DNA from: Rhyacichthys aspro
Lineage: Eukaryota; Chordata; Actinopteri; Gobiiformes; Rhyacichthyidae
Direction of reading: 5' to 3'
DNA length: 64,000 nt
NCBI GenBank assembly: GCA_036850595.1
Contig: CM072168.1
Location: 12,701,982 to 12,765,981, forward strand
In this document: in pieces, positions 37,391-49,838 of the stretch
How the letters are laid out: each line of letters starts with the position of its first letter
How positions within the stretch are numbered: the first letter of the stretch is position 1
The notes under the pieces: model-generated
What the model was told of the DNA's origin: nothing
The model's input: only the letters and a program-made list of their open reading frames with translations
Databases searched by the model: none
Position numbers and translations under genes: made by a program

Positions 37391-38026
37391 TGTAACCTGC
37401 TTTTGTAACAAGTCTTTGTCACACAAACAAGATTTGGAAATCCTATGAGATTAACGTAACAAATAGTACACTGGCCGAAGCCTACAGAAGCCCGAAGCAT
37501 CTTTGAACTGAAACATTTTGCTTGTGGTTTTTGCAGTGGTTGACCAGTAGATGGCAGAAACTCACTACCTCATGTGGACCACTCAGCTTTTTGACGTCTC
37601 CAGCTGCACGGTGCCATGTGGTCCTGAGGAGAGCCGAGAACAAAGCAGTCACTTGCCGAGGCTTGGGTAAGTAAATTTTTGGACCTTTTAAAGAAGTCTG
37701 AATCACCTGACGCTTGTAGGTTTTGCACGACTTAAAAGTTCTTAATATGTAACGTAATAAGTGTCTCTGTTAGCCACTTTAGACTAGCTACAGGGCTTTA
37801 TGTTACAGTAAATGCACCGGCCACGCTTCATGCTGGTGTAACTGGGGACAGTGGGGTCTTATTAATAATTAAACACGGGGGTCTAGTCAGGGGCACGACC
37901 TCTTCCCTAAAAAGCACCTCTTTGTTGTCCCCCACCTCCACTTTGAACAGGACCACAGCATGGAAACCTGAAAGGAGTCATGTGACTGTGCATCTGCTAT
38001 CAGTTGTGGTAAGATCCATGCAACCA

Positions 38027-38029
38027 GGA

Positions 38030-38061
<32 letters not shown>

Positions 38062-38062
38062 G
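38027..38062. repeat. (GT)n(GA)n microsatellite
   Basis: GT repeats run directly into GA repeats about 370 bp upstream of the channel start codon, possibly within its promoter or 5' UTR. Confidence 0.9.
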
Positions 38063-38248
38063 AAGAGAGGGAGCGACGAGGAGGAGCTTTAACACTGACT
38101 CCACGTACCATCAGCACCAAAACTTGCAGCCTCCCCGTTCATCCAGCATCGTCTGAAGCGGCAAAACGCACCAACACTTACAATCTGATTTGATTCCAGC
38201 GTCTCAGGTGCGTCCCGCGGTCACTACTCGCTCTCCGCTGAGTTGATT

Positions 38249-38437
38249 ATGGTCACAACCCCCGCGGTGCCAAGGTGGAGCCACCGCGCGTATCTCGGAT
38301 CGGTGCGCTTCTCCAGGGGCTGGGATGCGCACCGGGCACCTCTCGTTTCCTGCCGGGTTTCGGGTCTGAGGAGTCCAGCGCTGCCCCTGGGCGCCGGAAC
38401 AGGAGGACCCAGTCGACCCGGAGCAGGATGCCGGTGA
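38249..38437 (+). CDS. Upstream ORF overlapping kcnh8 start
   Basis: The ATG at 38249 has A at -3 and G at +4 (strong Kozak context). It opens 62 codons and stops at 38435-38437, ten nt past the A of the channel ATG (38428) and in another frame. If the leader is transcribed from upstream, ribosomes starting here would bypass the channel start. The peptide itself resembles nothing known. Confidence 0.4.
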   Translation: MVTTPAVPRWSHRAYLGSVRFSRGWDAHRAPLVSCRVSGLRSPALPLGAGTGGPSRPGAGCR

Positions 38438-38503
38438 TGCGTGGGCTGCTGGCCCCGCAAAACACCTTCTTGGATACCATCGCCACACGCTTTGATGGCA
38501 CTC
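38428..38503 (+). CDS. kcnh8: ELK-type voltage-gated K+ channel, first coding exon
   Basis: Plasma-membrane pore subunit of the ether-a-go-go-like (ELK, Kv12) family. The exon encodes the N-terminal PAS cap, MPVMRGLLAPQNTFLD, then TIATRFDGT. This is nearly invariant in ELK channels (human KCNH8 differs by K for R at residue 5) and differs from ERG channels. It ends in phase 1 at a perfect donor GTGAGT (38504), as in mammals. The ATG is the first in frame after an in-frame TGA at 38239. KCNH3 and KCNH4 share this peptide. KCNH8 is preferred because of the very large first intron, and the paralogue is an inference. No further exon lies in the window. Confidence 0.85.
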
Positions 38504-41500
38504 GTGAGTAACAATAGCTTTTTCTCTATACCTTATAGTTTAAACAAAGAATGTAAACAAAAAAGTAATTTGTGTACAAAAAGAAAGGAGTTAAGTCAAA
38601 ATTGATTAAAACATTTTAAAGCTAATTAGTGGAGGATTTTCTCCAACGGTGGAACTTTAAAAGTGCATCTCTCACCACTTATGACACCTGTTTTCATTGG
38701 AGAAAGAAACACATTTGCAACTGAAGATTCTAGTCCTGGCCACACAATCATCAGGCTAAACATACAAATGGAGCAAGTAATTACTCTTTTTTTTAAATTA
38801 TTCTGACCTAATGTTTGCTTTATATTCTACTGTTCATGTGTCTGGATGTTTATAGCTGTCGTTTCTCTGCATTTAAGTGTTTTCCTAAATTTTAATATGA
38901 TCTCTTCTATGCCTTTTGCATCTGCATTGCATCATGTTCTGCTATATCTTTTTTTTCTCATTTTGATGTTATTAGTTAGTTTACCTGATCAGATTTGGTT
39001 TATTGTGCTTGCAGGCAGTCTCAGCAGCTGCAGTTTGCATACCAAGCTCCATTTAGAGCTGCTGTACCTGACTTTCAATCTCCAGAACCAGTTTTTCCCT
39101 TCTGTTGCATTGTTTTATTCCTCTGCAGGAATAAAATAATGAGATGGAGGCACGCCGAACTTCTCATCTTTTGTAGTTGGCGCGAGTGTCTTGTAAACAG
39201 ATGCGATGAGCAGCCCGTGTGTGTTCAGTCCTATGTTGGAGAGGTGGGTGGGTGAGAAATACTTCGATGCAGGCCCTTGGTCTCTCTTTCAGGACTGATG
39301 GGAGTTTGTGTGAGCATGGCCCCGAGTCAGTGTCTGTCCAAAACCAGTTATATATGACAGAATGACAAAAAAAAGATTGTTATTAAAACTATGCAGCAAG
39401 TCACTTCAGGGCAGATCTTGATCTTATTCAAAGGTTTTTTCTGTTTCTCGATTGATAAATAGTGATATGTGGGGATAAAAGACACACTCTAACTTTAATG
39501 TGAGATATTACAGTAATATCTGGGGTGTCATAGACTATAATCATGCAATCTATTCTCCATCACCGATCATCCCTCCAACCTCTGCACCCCCAAGCATATG
39601 CCACCAAACCATAACATGCAAATGATACAATAGCTTTTTATGATTAGCCCTCATCTCAATCCTATGGCAAAGTTATCTACACAAGCTGTGCTATTTTTTT
39701 TTTCTTTTCTACAAAGCAGAGCTACCATTTGCAGGGGTGCTGATAATTATACATCTCCTGCAGTGCATGGCGCAGTTATTGTAATTAACTAGCATGGATG
39801 TCAAGACTTCATCGTGGCCTTACTGCTTGTCAGAGGAGGGGAGGGTGTGGGGGCGGCCAGGGCAACAGTGTGCAGCCCGATGAGCGTGTATATTTTTCCA
39901 TTGAAGGAGGACATATTTGCTGAAGTAAATAAAAACACATGTAGCTTTTACTGTCGAAGGAAATTGTGCGACATTGATTTGTCATTAAAACCATCGCTTG
40001 AAGTCATTATAGCTCTTTCAATATTGATGGCTTTGAAAAGTATTCTGTTGATGTGTTTAGAAAGGCTTTTTATTGCAAGTCAATTTATTCATTACATAGT
40101 GAAGCCACTCTTTGGTTTTACAGCTTTATTGGAAAAATGTTTTGTCTCTGAAGCTCATGAGAGATGTTTAATCGCCGTCTACACTTGGCTGTCCCCAAAT
40201 TTAAAGGGATGTTGTTTCTCTCCTACCAATTCTTTTAGCTTCATAAGAAATGAAAGCATTTTTAAGGAAATGTGTATATTATACCTTTAAAGTGCTAAAA
40301 ACTTTAAACCCATTTTTACTTTAACACTCTCTACAAGGCTCTTCAAAATACCAAGCTTTTTAAACTTCATACTGTCCTTCCAACAAGGCTCTTGAGTCCA
40401 GCCATTAATTTTGAAAAATCATTGACTGCCTGACAACTTCTATGGCAAATCACAACAAGTCAGAATTCAGATTTCATGAGGACAGCAGCTGGATGAAGTC
40501 CCAAGAAAAGTCCCAGTTATGACTTTAAGGCCACATATTCCATATCAATTTCCAGTTTATTCAAGTTTATGTATTTGCGTCAATAGCCCTTCATTGGTGT
40601 CTCTATCATAGCAGTTGTGGACTAATAATAATTTTAATGTTAGTTTATAAGTGTTTAAGTGTGTGCAGCTTAGACAAGAGCTCACACTGTTCCCCTGTGG
40701 AGCAAAAATGAAAAAAACTCCATCGTAGCATCATGTGATATTAGCTTGTTAAATTTACCAATCAGACTTTTATTACACTGACTGTCTGGCACTTGAGCTA
40801 CTGATTCCTTTCTCATCAACATGGCTTTAGAGCCCGTCAGTGCAAAGTTAATGGCTCAGCTCTCTTGTTCTGTACCATCTTAAGGTTATTCAGAAGGATC
40901 CCGCATACTGTAGATTCAGACAGACCTTAAATTGGAAACTGGAATTGTTACATCACTTTGACATCACAGCCTCTGAATCATACACTCGTTAAAAGGGTAT
41001 TATTTATAGAGCTGTAGCCAACACCTTGCTCAACAGACACAAAACACACACACTCACACTTTGTGTCATTTTTGTCAAATAGCTAAGCACCCTGAGAGTT
41101 GGTGTTTTCTTTTCAGTGGATTTTTGCTTTTCATTAAAGTCATAATTCTTTGTTCAGTTCATAGTTCATCAGCGTTCATTTGCAGGACTGCACTCTTAAA
41201 GAAGGCAGCAGCTGTGTGGGACTACAAGTCAATTGGTCCCAATAATTGAGTGGGTCTTGGCTTGGACCTAATCAGGTTGCAGCCTGCTCCTTGCTCATCA
41301 TGAAGATATGTTTAGACCCAGCTCTCACTGTGTCCGTCTTTCACGTATCATTTGTTGGTCCAAAAAGTGACCATTAGACCTAATAAGACACCTTTTTCTG
41401 GTGAGATCAGACGTGATCAGACAAACATGCTTAAAATAGTCAGACAAATGGATATCATTTTCATTGGATAGATGTATTATTTTTTTTAAAAGGCTCAATT

Positions 41501-42644
41501 TGATTTTCAGTCTAAACATAAATGCACCAGAAATCATAACTATCTTCTTTGTTTGCTCCATTAGCAGAAACAGTAAATAGCTTTACTGTGTGAATTTCTG
41601 TTTACTCAGGCTCCCACATCAAATGTAACTCTCTCAATGTCAGCCACTCGCAGAATAACAATGTTTTAGAGGCAAATAGACATTGCTCTGGAAGATATAA
41701 ATGTAGATATATAATCAAAACTGCCACAAACTGAAGTTGTTTTAAACTGTTTTAAAAGCATTTTGAAATGTCTATATCCATCAGATTTTTCATACTGACA
41801 TTATTATACGTGTTTCTTCGTGTTTCTCTGTACCTCGGTGAAAGCTGTAAGTCACTGCATGTGCTAAACCTACTTTTTATAGAACAGAAATCAGCACCCC
41901 TAAAGGAAAAAACTAAAAGAATTATTTGCCTTTAGACTTATTCATCTTCACCATATCAACTGTATTATTCATAATACAATCTTTGCGACTAATTCCATTA
42001 AGCCCCCTCTCTCTGAACAGCTTTGATATGCGTCACATTATCTCAGATCTCTCTTTGCTCATCTCTCACTGCTGTCAGTCTTCCATTACACGGCCCACCC
42101 TCTCCTTCTGTTATTCACAGCATTTTCTGCATGCATGTCTATGTACATATGTGAGAAAAAGAGTGTTTATGGCTCAGGGCTGTGTGGAGGAAGACTATCA
42201 CCTCTCTTTATAGTCGAAGTCTATGGTGTGTGTGACAGCAGAGATTACAAGTGCAGGGTTGTCATGTCTCAGGTGTGTGTTTCCCCTGTGGCGCCTAGTG
42301 CCTCTAGCTCCTCATCAGGCAGCGGCAGATGTAACGATAGATGGTTAGCTCTGGTTCTTTGTGGTGTTTGTGTCAGCGTTTGTGACAGATTACATAACAT
42401 ACAAAAAACACTGCAAGAACAGAGCTCCAGTGTGAACAACAATTCATCTACTTTTGTCATAAAATTGAAAAAGAGATAATCCAGCTGATCTGTATATGAA
42501 TATACTCACCGGGCATTAACCCCGAAAATGTACATAGTAAACATTCATTGTAAAGTTAAGACTTTGGAATGGGAACTGTATGAACAACCTGTTTAATTGG
42601 AAATCATTTTATTGTATTTGTGTCACTATTATTATACCTATTAC

Positions 42645-43052
42645 TTAAAGCCTTCCTGCATAACTTTCAGCCCCAAAATATACACATTTTTGTAATCGTT
42701 TAATTGCTCTTAGAAGAGGGATCAGTAGAATTATGCCTATCTCACTGACACAATACCCTCTGCTAGATGAAACCTCTAATATATATTATATATAATTCTT
42801 ATCTTCAGGATGCACAGACATTATGTGAGTGAGGCACTTTATGGCTCTAATAGAGAGAGTAGAAATAGGCCAATACACTGGACCCTAGCAGAGATGTATT
42901 TGAACAAAATACTGTAAAATTACCCTCCATTTCAGAAGACATGTTTTTACTTTTTGCTTTCAAAAACAAACGACGTCCGCAGGAACAACACAGAGAGTCC
43001 GTAGAGGAGTCTGCGCCCTCTACTGGCTAAAAGTTACGCAGAGTGGCTTTAA
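42645..43052. mobile_element. MITE copy 1 (TIR, about 408 bp)
   Basis: The ends are inverted repeats of about 28 bp: the left end contains CTGCATAACTTTCAGCC and the right end is GGCTAAAAGTTACGCAG. TTAA flanks both ends, which would fit a piggyBac-type target duplication. The internal sequence matches the copy at 46.0-46.4 kb, including ATAGGCCAATACACTG and CTGCGCCCTCTA. It encodes no protein. Confidence 0.8.
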
Positions 43053-44872
43053 GCCTCTTGCAGTCGAGTGGTTGGTAGACTTTAAGTTAAAGTTAAGTTA
43101 AGTTAAAGAAGTTAAAAATTGTAGGTTGAGGATGTGTGCCACAGCCATGAACAGTTGATGATTTTATGAACAATTAACACAAACAATGCAATGGACGTGC
43201 CCCTCTGAGATGCAAATGTTTTTTTTTTGCTGAACTCTAAAGTGATACCAGGAAATAAAATTCAGACTCTGAAAAGATGTTATATACCCACAAATCTTTT
43301 TTTTTTTTTTTTTTTGACCATTCTATTTCTTAATAAAAAAAGAAGCAAACTGAAATAACTACTGATAATGCTTTTACCGAAGACCTACTTTACTGAAATT
43401 GCTCACTGTATGAGTGACTAAAGCCCATCGAGTTAGATTGTGAATATGGCTCAATACCCACCAGAGAGGCCACATGTGTCTCATTATGTAAATGTAGTTC
43501 ACCAACACCGACAGCTCTAATAACTATGGTTTTAAAATTCACCTCTCTGAGTGAATCAAAATGAGGACAATAGATCGCAGTTTAAGTATTTTCTATTATT
43601 TAGGCAGTGATTGAATCTAATAATGAAGCTAGTAATATGACATTAATGGAGAGTGTTTGGGTCAAAGCTGTCATGCGTAACCTGTAGATTCACACTTGCA
43701 CAGAGAAAGAAAAAGACAAAAACAGTGTAAAAGAAAAAGAAAAAAAATATGAGGGAGGGTGGATGAGAGAGGAATGAATAGGAAATTGATATTGAATAGG
43801 AAAGGTGGGAGGAGGCAAAAGGAAGTAATGAAGGGTGTTGGCAGGAGACGTACACAAATATGATTACAATAAAATGAATCACTGAAATCAAATACAAATG
43901 AGAAGTAGGAGTTTTAAATCTCCCAAAATTAACATGTAACAAAAAATGTAACAAAGCCATTTATCACACATTGTTAACTCCACACATATGTTAGATCCAG
44001 ATTCAGAGATGATCATTTTTCTTAATGGATACAAAGAAAAGATGTTAAATGCTCTGTGGGGAACTTGATGAAAAGCCTTTTGTTACATCTGCTTGCAACC
44101 AGTCTTGAACGAGAAAAAAGAGCACTAGGGCAAAGACAAAAATCATCTAGACATCTAGTGTTCACTAAATTATTCAATTTAACTAAATCCACAGAAGTTG
44201 TCTTGAAATACATTGATGTAATACATGTGAAGTGCAAGAGCTGGGGCCGCTATAATGGGAACTTGGATTGGGGAGGAGAATTAATCAAACCATCAATTAG
44301 ACGCTCTGCTCAGCACATTCATAATCAAGTGAAGCTCTTGAAATGTGCTTAGCATTATTGAGAAATCACTTCATTACTTCTAAATTTAACAGCCCTTTTT
44401 TTGCTCTTACACTTTGCCCCCAGTTAAATGATGAAGTTGATAATGAGCGCTGAGAGAACTCTGCTCACTTACAGAGTTAGGTCTTTAACAGATGGGATAT
44501 TTATGCAACTGTGATGCCAAAAGCTCAAATCAGAGCCAGAGGTTGTTATTTTTCTTTTAGGGCACATACTGTCTTTCTCTCCCCTTCAGCCTGACTCACA
44601 CAGGGTCTCATGGCTGCACTAGATTGCATTTCTGAAGGAAGTCGAAGAGCTGTAATCAATAGCTACCCAAACACTCATATATTATTTACAATGGCTGTCT
44701 GTTTAAGATAATCAATAGAAAAGATTTCCACCACCTGTTAGCGACCACAGCAGCCAATCACATGTCAGCGTAAAATGTTAGCTTTTCTAAAAAACATTCT
44801 AAGTTTGAATGGTTCTTGGTGTAAGTCAGCTACATTCAGTCACAAGGGTGATAATGCACTGGCTATGGGTAA

Positions 44873-44942
44873 AAAAAATAATATTTGTTTTAAAACTTGT
44901 ATGGGTAAAAAATATTTGTATGGGTAAAAAATATTTGTTTTA
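44873..44942. repeat. Short tandem repeat (TATGGGTAAAAAATATTTGT)
   Basis: Three imperfect copies of a unit of about 20-30 bp with the core TATGGGTAAAAAATATTTGT. Confidence 0.85.
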
Positions 44943-46018
44943 ATTGTGATTTTCTTAAAGTCAGCCATGTGGGGTTTTTTTTACAAAGGCAAAAAGCTGA
45001 TGTTTTATTCTACATTTCATGAGTAGGTAGAATCAAGCTCACCTAATTGAAACTGATACACACCTTTTCTATATAAAAATACATATCTTATTTTTACAGA
45101 AACCGCAAATACAAAACACGTCAAAACAGGTTAAAGTACAAGCAACACTTTTCTCATTCTCTAACACAGAGTGAGACAGAGCTCTGTAAAATGTGCCAGA
45201 GGAAACTGGTGTCAAAATGTCAAGTAGAATTTTGTCATCTACTTTCCACTAAATTATTCGATTTAGCATGCTGTACTGATTTCAAAATATGCCCCAATCC
45301 CTCCATGTGTCCATTATAATTCCATGAAACAATATTCAGTCCTGATACTGTGGTCTCTCACAATAGTTTTTAAAGCCAGAAGGAATAAGAATTGTCAAGA
45401 TGATATATGGTCGAAAATAGTCCTCAAACCAGGTGGCCAGTAAAGATGTCACCATGTGCGTAAGAAATGGCATGAGTGTGGAGCCTGAGAGGGACCAGGC
45501 TGGGACTGTAATAGAGGTAAATGAAAGTGATGAAGCCAGAGCGACAGGGTGTACATTAGACCGCTGTGGGATAATGTGTTCAAATAGGAAGCAGATGAAT
45601 CTAGGCTCTGCTTTATTAGAGGCAGGACTTGCCACTGAGTAAAAGCCTCATACAAAGGACAAATAGACCCTATTAGATTGGCCACAGTTTCCAGGTAGAA
45701 TGTCTTTTCCTGTATTTCTTTTCCCAAACAATCTGGTTTATACCATTTGAAAACTTAAGGGTCACGACTTGCAGAACACGTTTCGGTACAGGTCAGGTCA
45801 GCACGGGAGGGTTTGGTACGGGTAACCCCTTCCAGAGGCACGCGTTTCCATTGTGCTTTCATTGTGTCTTTATTTGAGATATAAATAGTAATTTAAAGCA
45901 GACTTTTTGGGTGCATTGGTGGGTAATTAATATAAACAAAGAATACATCCTGGTGTGTAGCAGTGAGAGGCTACAGTAAACATTTGACTGTTTGCGGTTT
46001 ATTCTTACCTTTCCAAAC

Positions 46019-46380
46019 ATTAAAGTAGCACTGCGTAACTTTTAGCTCAAATATATATATTCTCAAAATCATTTTGATGGTTCTTAGACATGAGCTTGGT
46101 GGAATCATGACTGTCTCACTGACACAGTACCTTCAGCCTGGAGAGAAACCTCTAATATAACTTTCCTGTGAGTGTGGCGTTCTACCACACTACGCATATA
46201 ATAAAGAAAATAGGCCAATACACTGAACCCTATCACAGTCATAAAATGACCCTACCTTTTCAGAAGACCAAACTTGCCATCTTAAACGTCTCTATTGGTA
46301 AACAAACATGGCCGAAGGTGACACTGACACTGCACAGAGAGGGATCTGCGCCCTCTATTGGCTAAAAGTTATGCAGGGTT
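46019..46380. mobile_element. MITE copy 2 (TIR, about 362 bp)
   Basis: Same family and orientation as the element at 42.6 kb. The left end CTGCGTAACTTTTAGC and right end GGCTAAAAGTTATGCAG are inverted repeats. Flanking sequence on both sides (GGTACGGGT near 45.82 kb, GTACGGTACGG near 46.45 kb) may belong to another element into which it inserted. Confidence 0.8.
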
Positions 46381-48033
46381 TGAGGATTGTCCAATCAGCT
46401 GACTTCAGTGTTGGACTATGCTCCTCCCAAAGTGTAAAATAAAGCTGTACGGTACGGCATGCTTTTTAGAGACTTTAATGAACATAACTATTTAACATTG
46501 CCATAGTATACCTGATACATTATATAGGCTAGGATGCCACTCCCTGGACTTAAGAAATGTAAAAACATGTATGCACTCTGTAAATGTTTTATTTTGCTCA
46601 GGAACACACAGTAAACAATATATAAAAAATGGTGTCAATATATTGCAACATTGAAATGTTTAAAAGTAACGAATAGACATGTTGTTGTGGGATGCATAGC
46701 ACTCAAATCAGCAGATGGAGTATGATGTCCCTCAGGGCTTCTTCCTGTCTTGGTATGAAAAGAAAACAGCCAAGGAGGCAAACATAGCGTATACATATGG
46801 ATACACAGCCTTCCCCAGGCTACACAAAATCATTCTGCCAGACATATATCCATTAAGAGGGACAAGGAAAGACTTAAAGTCATTTAGCAACATCTGGGTT
46901 CTTCTAGCACATGTGCATTATTGATTAGCACAGTCTTATATGTCAGTGGCATTCTAAGACACAAAGAAGAGTAAGCCTGGAATTATATTCAGCTGTTTGG
47001 AAAATATGTGCAATGTGCAATACAACTTTTCTCTAATTTGGTGAAACCTAAAAGTGGGACGGTCCTGAGAGCTTCCAGGTGATAACTTAAACCAGAGTCT
47101 TTAGTGATTCTTTAAGCAGCAGACAGACGAGGAAATAGTATCATTCATGAATTCCAACCAATCAAGAACATTTGTATCCTCCTTTACACTATATAGTTTA
47201 GCTCTGTATAACAAAAATGTTAGTTTACTCTTACAACAAACACTAGCATTTGAAAAGCTTTTAATAAATTCCACTAACACATTTTAGAACCTAGGTTATG
47301 GATGTGCACTGAAAAGGCTGACAGTCAAAGTGGACAGTGGCATGTGGCTGAGAGGAGTAAAGGGGAGTTAAAGGTGGTGCAGGACAGTTGGAAACCCTTC
47401 AGTCAGTTTTTCAGTCAGTCAAACAGACACTGTGTCAAAGCCAGATGACCCAAACCGAACGTGGCAGTGAGTGCCTGGGGACTGTCGCTCTTCAGCTCCA
47501 ACCTGCTCACGTTTCACAGCCCTTTGAGAGACTGCTGTAGCACTCAAGTGCAACTGGAGTTCACATCAATGTTTGGATGTGTCAATAATCCTGCACACAT
47601 TTAATTTAGCCTACCTTTAGATTAATTTGTTTGTTTTTGGATTGATGACTTATATTGCAGCTCTATACTCTACCATCTTCTCTGCTTTTTGTGTAATTGT
47701 AGCAAATATTGACTTTAGTAAAGGCGACTGGCTTGTGTCTCTTTTCCACCATCAAAGGCCAGTGACTAAGCTGTGTTCCAATAAAGAAAACAATGTTGTT
47801 TTGCACGGCAGGGCTCTGGGAGTGGCAGCTGGTTAGATGGAGTTTGTTCCAAAAAAACAGTGTGCACCAGTTACTGGACGAGGCACATTAATCGTTTTAC
47901 AAGGCAGTTTATGCCTCTTGTATTTTTCAGTTTAAATCTTGACTAGGCAGAAATAAGGAATGTAGAAAATACTACATTTAGGAAATGAAAGCTTTCTAAC
48001 AGTTGTGTGTATTCTATACGTCTGTCCAGGTCA

Positions 48034-48130
48034 GGGGTCGGCAACCCAAAATGTTCAAGAGCCATATTGGACCAAAAAACAACAACAAAAAAAATCTGTC
48101 TGGAGCCGCAAAAAATTAAAAGCCTTATAT
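48034..48130. mobile_element. hAT-like transposon end
   Basis: CAGGGGTCGGCAACCC followed by AAGAGCCATATTGGACC is the classic 5' terminus of hAT-Charlie-type elements. Only one end is evident. Confidence 0.6.
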
Positions 48131-48350
48131 AAGCCTTATATGAAGGCAACACAGGCTGTAAGTGTATATTAGCTATATTAGCCTACTATCAAAATGACTA
48201 AGTAGGCTACAAATACATAATGAGCATTCATGATTAAATGTTTATTTTCCCTGCAGCGCATCCTGGAGAGAATGACGCACTACTACGACTACTCTGCTGT
48301 ACGATGTTTGGTGCTTTACGTTAAGTTAAGCTAAAGTCAGGACACATACT

Positions 48351-48485
48351 CACAGGGAGGCATCCTTTCACTATTATGGCCCCCGACTGTGGAACAGCTT
48401 GCCGGAGGACCTCAGGGCTGCAGAGAACATTCATGTTTTTAAGAGCAGGCTGAAAACCCACCTTTTCAAGCTGGCTTTTACTTAG
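48351..48485 (+). pseudogene. LINE reverse-transcriptase ORF2 3' fragment
   Basis: The frame encodes YYGPRLWNSLPEDLR, then VFKSRLKTHLFKLAFT, and a stop codon. This is the characteristic C-terminal tail of fish non-LTR retrotransposon ORF2 proteins. Upstream RT and endonuclease sequence is absent, so it is a 5'-truncated, inactive copy. The following few hundred bases (to about 48.78 kb) look like its 3' UTR. Confidence 0.75.
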
Positions 48486-49671
48486 TATTTATTATTTTTA
48501 TTATAATTATTTAATAATTTTATTTTCCAGTGTTCCTCAGAGGGAGCCCTCTGCATCAGGGGCTGTATCGGCCTTGGCTCCAGGGTGCTGTCCGTTGGGT
48601 GGTATGTCTGCTCACGGCTGTGTGCCCTGTGTCAGTGTCCTGCTGGGGTCTAATCGGTATATTAGCTATATTAGCTATATTGTTTTCTTTATTGGAACAC
48701 AGCTTAGTCACTGTTTGTATGCACTTTCTTTACAGTACACTCTTGACATTAACTTGTAATTATTAAAACAAACTGTTTAGTAAGTGTCAATAACTGTTTT
48801 TATTAAATTTCCTAATGAAAGGTTGATATAGACTTGTCCCAATTAGACCAAAATACTGCCTACACAACATTTGCAGTCAGGTTTAATGGCTGGTACACAA
48901 CAGCATATTTTTGTATGGAGTAGAAAATGTTCTCTCAGTTGCAAATGGAAGAAATTAACTATTAAGAGATGTGATCAAACACTTTCTATTTTAGGTACTG
49001 TCTGAACAGCCCACTTCCTTCATGGAAGACCTTCAGTACAGTTTAAATGTCACTTGCAAAAAAATTGTATGTCTAGCTCATTCAAGGTTCCTAACAAAGT
49101 ATGTGAATGAACTTCTCCAAAGTGCAGTCTGAGTCCTGTGCCATTAGATGCTGTTCTTGCACTGTCAGCTGCAGAGAAAGGCCTTGACTGGCTGTAAGTC
49201 TTTCTACTGTCAAACTAATTGGCTGTTTGTGTGGATGCTGCCTATTTGTGTATCCCGCTGCAGCCGTGAGGATACGTACCTGTAGCAATTTAGAAAGTGC
49301 ACGAGTCAACAGTTCGTTTATTTTGTGTATAAGCTTTAAGTAGTTTGAAGGTGTTCCAGACACATAATGTAATGTTCTAAAATATGAATATTTTTGAGGG
49401 ACAAGCAAATAATTCATAAATGTTAATGCTGGATGAGAGGGGGAAATCAAAGACATTATTGTTCATGAGTGGGCGGAGCCAACACGGGAGAGCTGAGCCT
49501 TAAAGTGACAGCGCCAAATTAGACCGTTCACTTTGGACTCATGATGAGAGCTCATCCAAACCTCTTGTATGAGATCATTATTGTGTGTTTCATGTTGCAA
49601 AACGTGATATGGTAACGTAAATGTATCCAAAATACACTGTATAATGTTCAAAATAGTATAATATGGGACCT

Positions 49672-49838
49672 TTAAGTGAGCCAGATGTCAGTTTCTGTAC
49701 AGAAGATTAAAGGTTGTCATTACAGCTGAATGAGCTCAATTTCAGTCATCTTTTAGTCATTTATGTGCTGGGGGGCCAGATGGAAAGCTATGGGGCCTGA
49801 TGTGGCCCCCGGGCTGCCAGTTGATGATCACTGATGTA
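49672..49838 (+). mobile_element. hAT-like non-autonomous repeat, copy C
   Basis: It shares AGAAGATTAAAGGTTGTCAT, GCTCAATTTCAGTCATCTTT, CTGGGGGGCCAGATGGAAAG and the end CTGCCAGTTGATGATCACTG with the copies at 24 and 28 kb. The end in reverse begins CAGTGATCATCAACTGG, a hAT-like terminus. Confidence 0.7.

Larger units (their letters stand above)
38140..38510 (+). promoter_or_regulatory. CpG-rich promoter/leader of kcnh8
   Basis: CpG density rises sharply here against the AT-rich flanks, as expected of a vertebrate CpG-island promoter or first exon. It covers the presumed 5' UTR and first coding exon. No TATA box is evident. Confidence 0.55.

Noticed and set aside
37108..37500. Long phenylalanine/glycine-rich frames
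   Set aside because: They are translations of the homopolymer repeat tract, not genes.
38275..38427. N-terminal extension of the potassium channel
   Set aside because: The frame is open upstream to a TGA at 38239 but has no ATG before 38428, and ELK channels begin exactly at MPV/MPA.
45336..45727. Two overlapping - strand frames of 90-100 codons
   Set aside because: They overlap each other in different frames, contain no RT or transposase motifs, and lie in repeat-rich intron.
46715..46924. 69-codon frame resembling a transposon peptide
   Set aside because: Too short, with no conserved motif.
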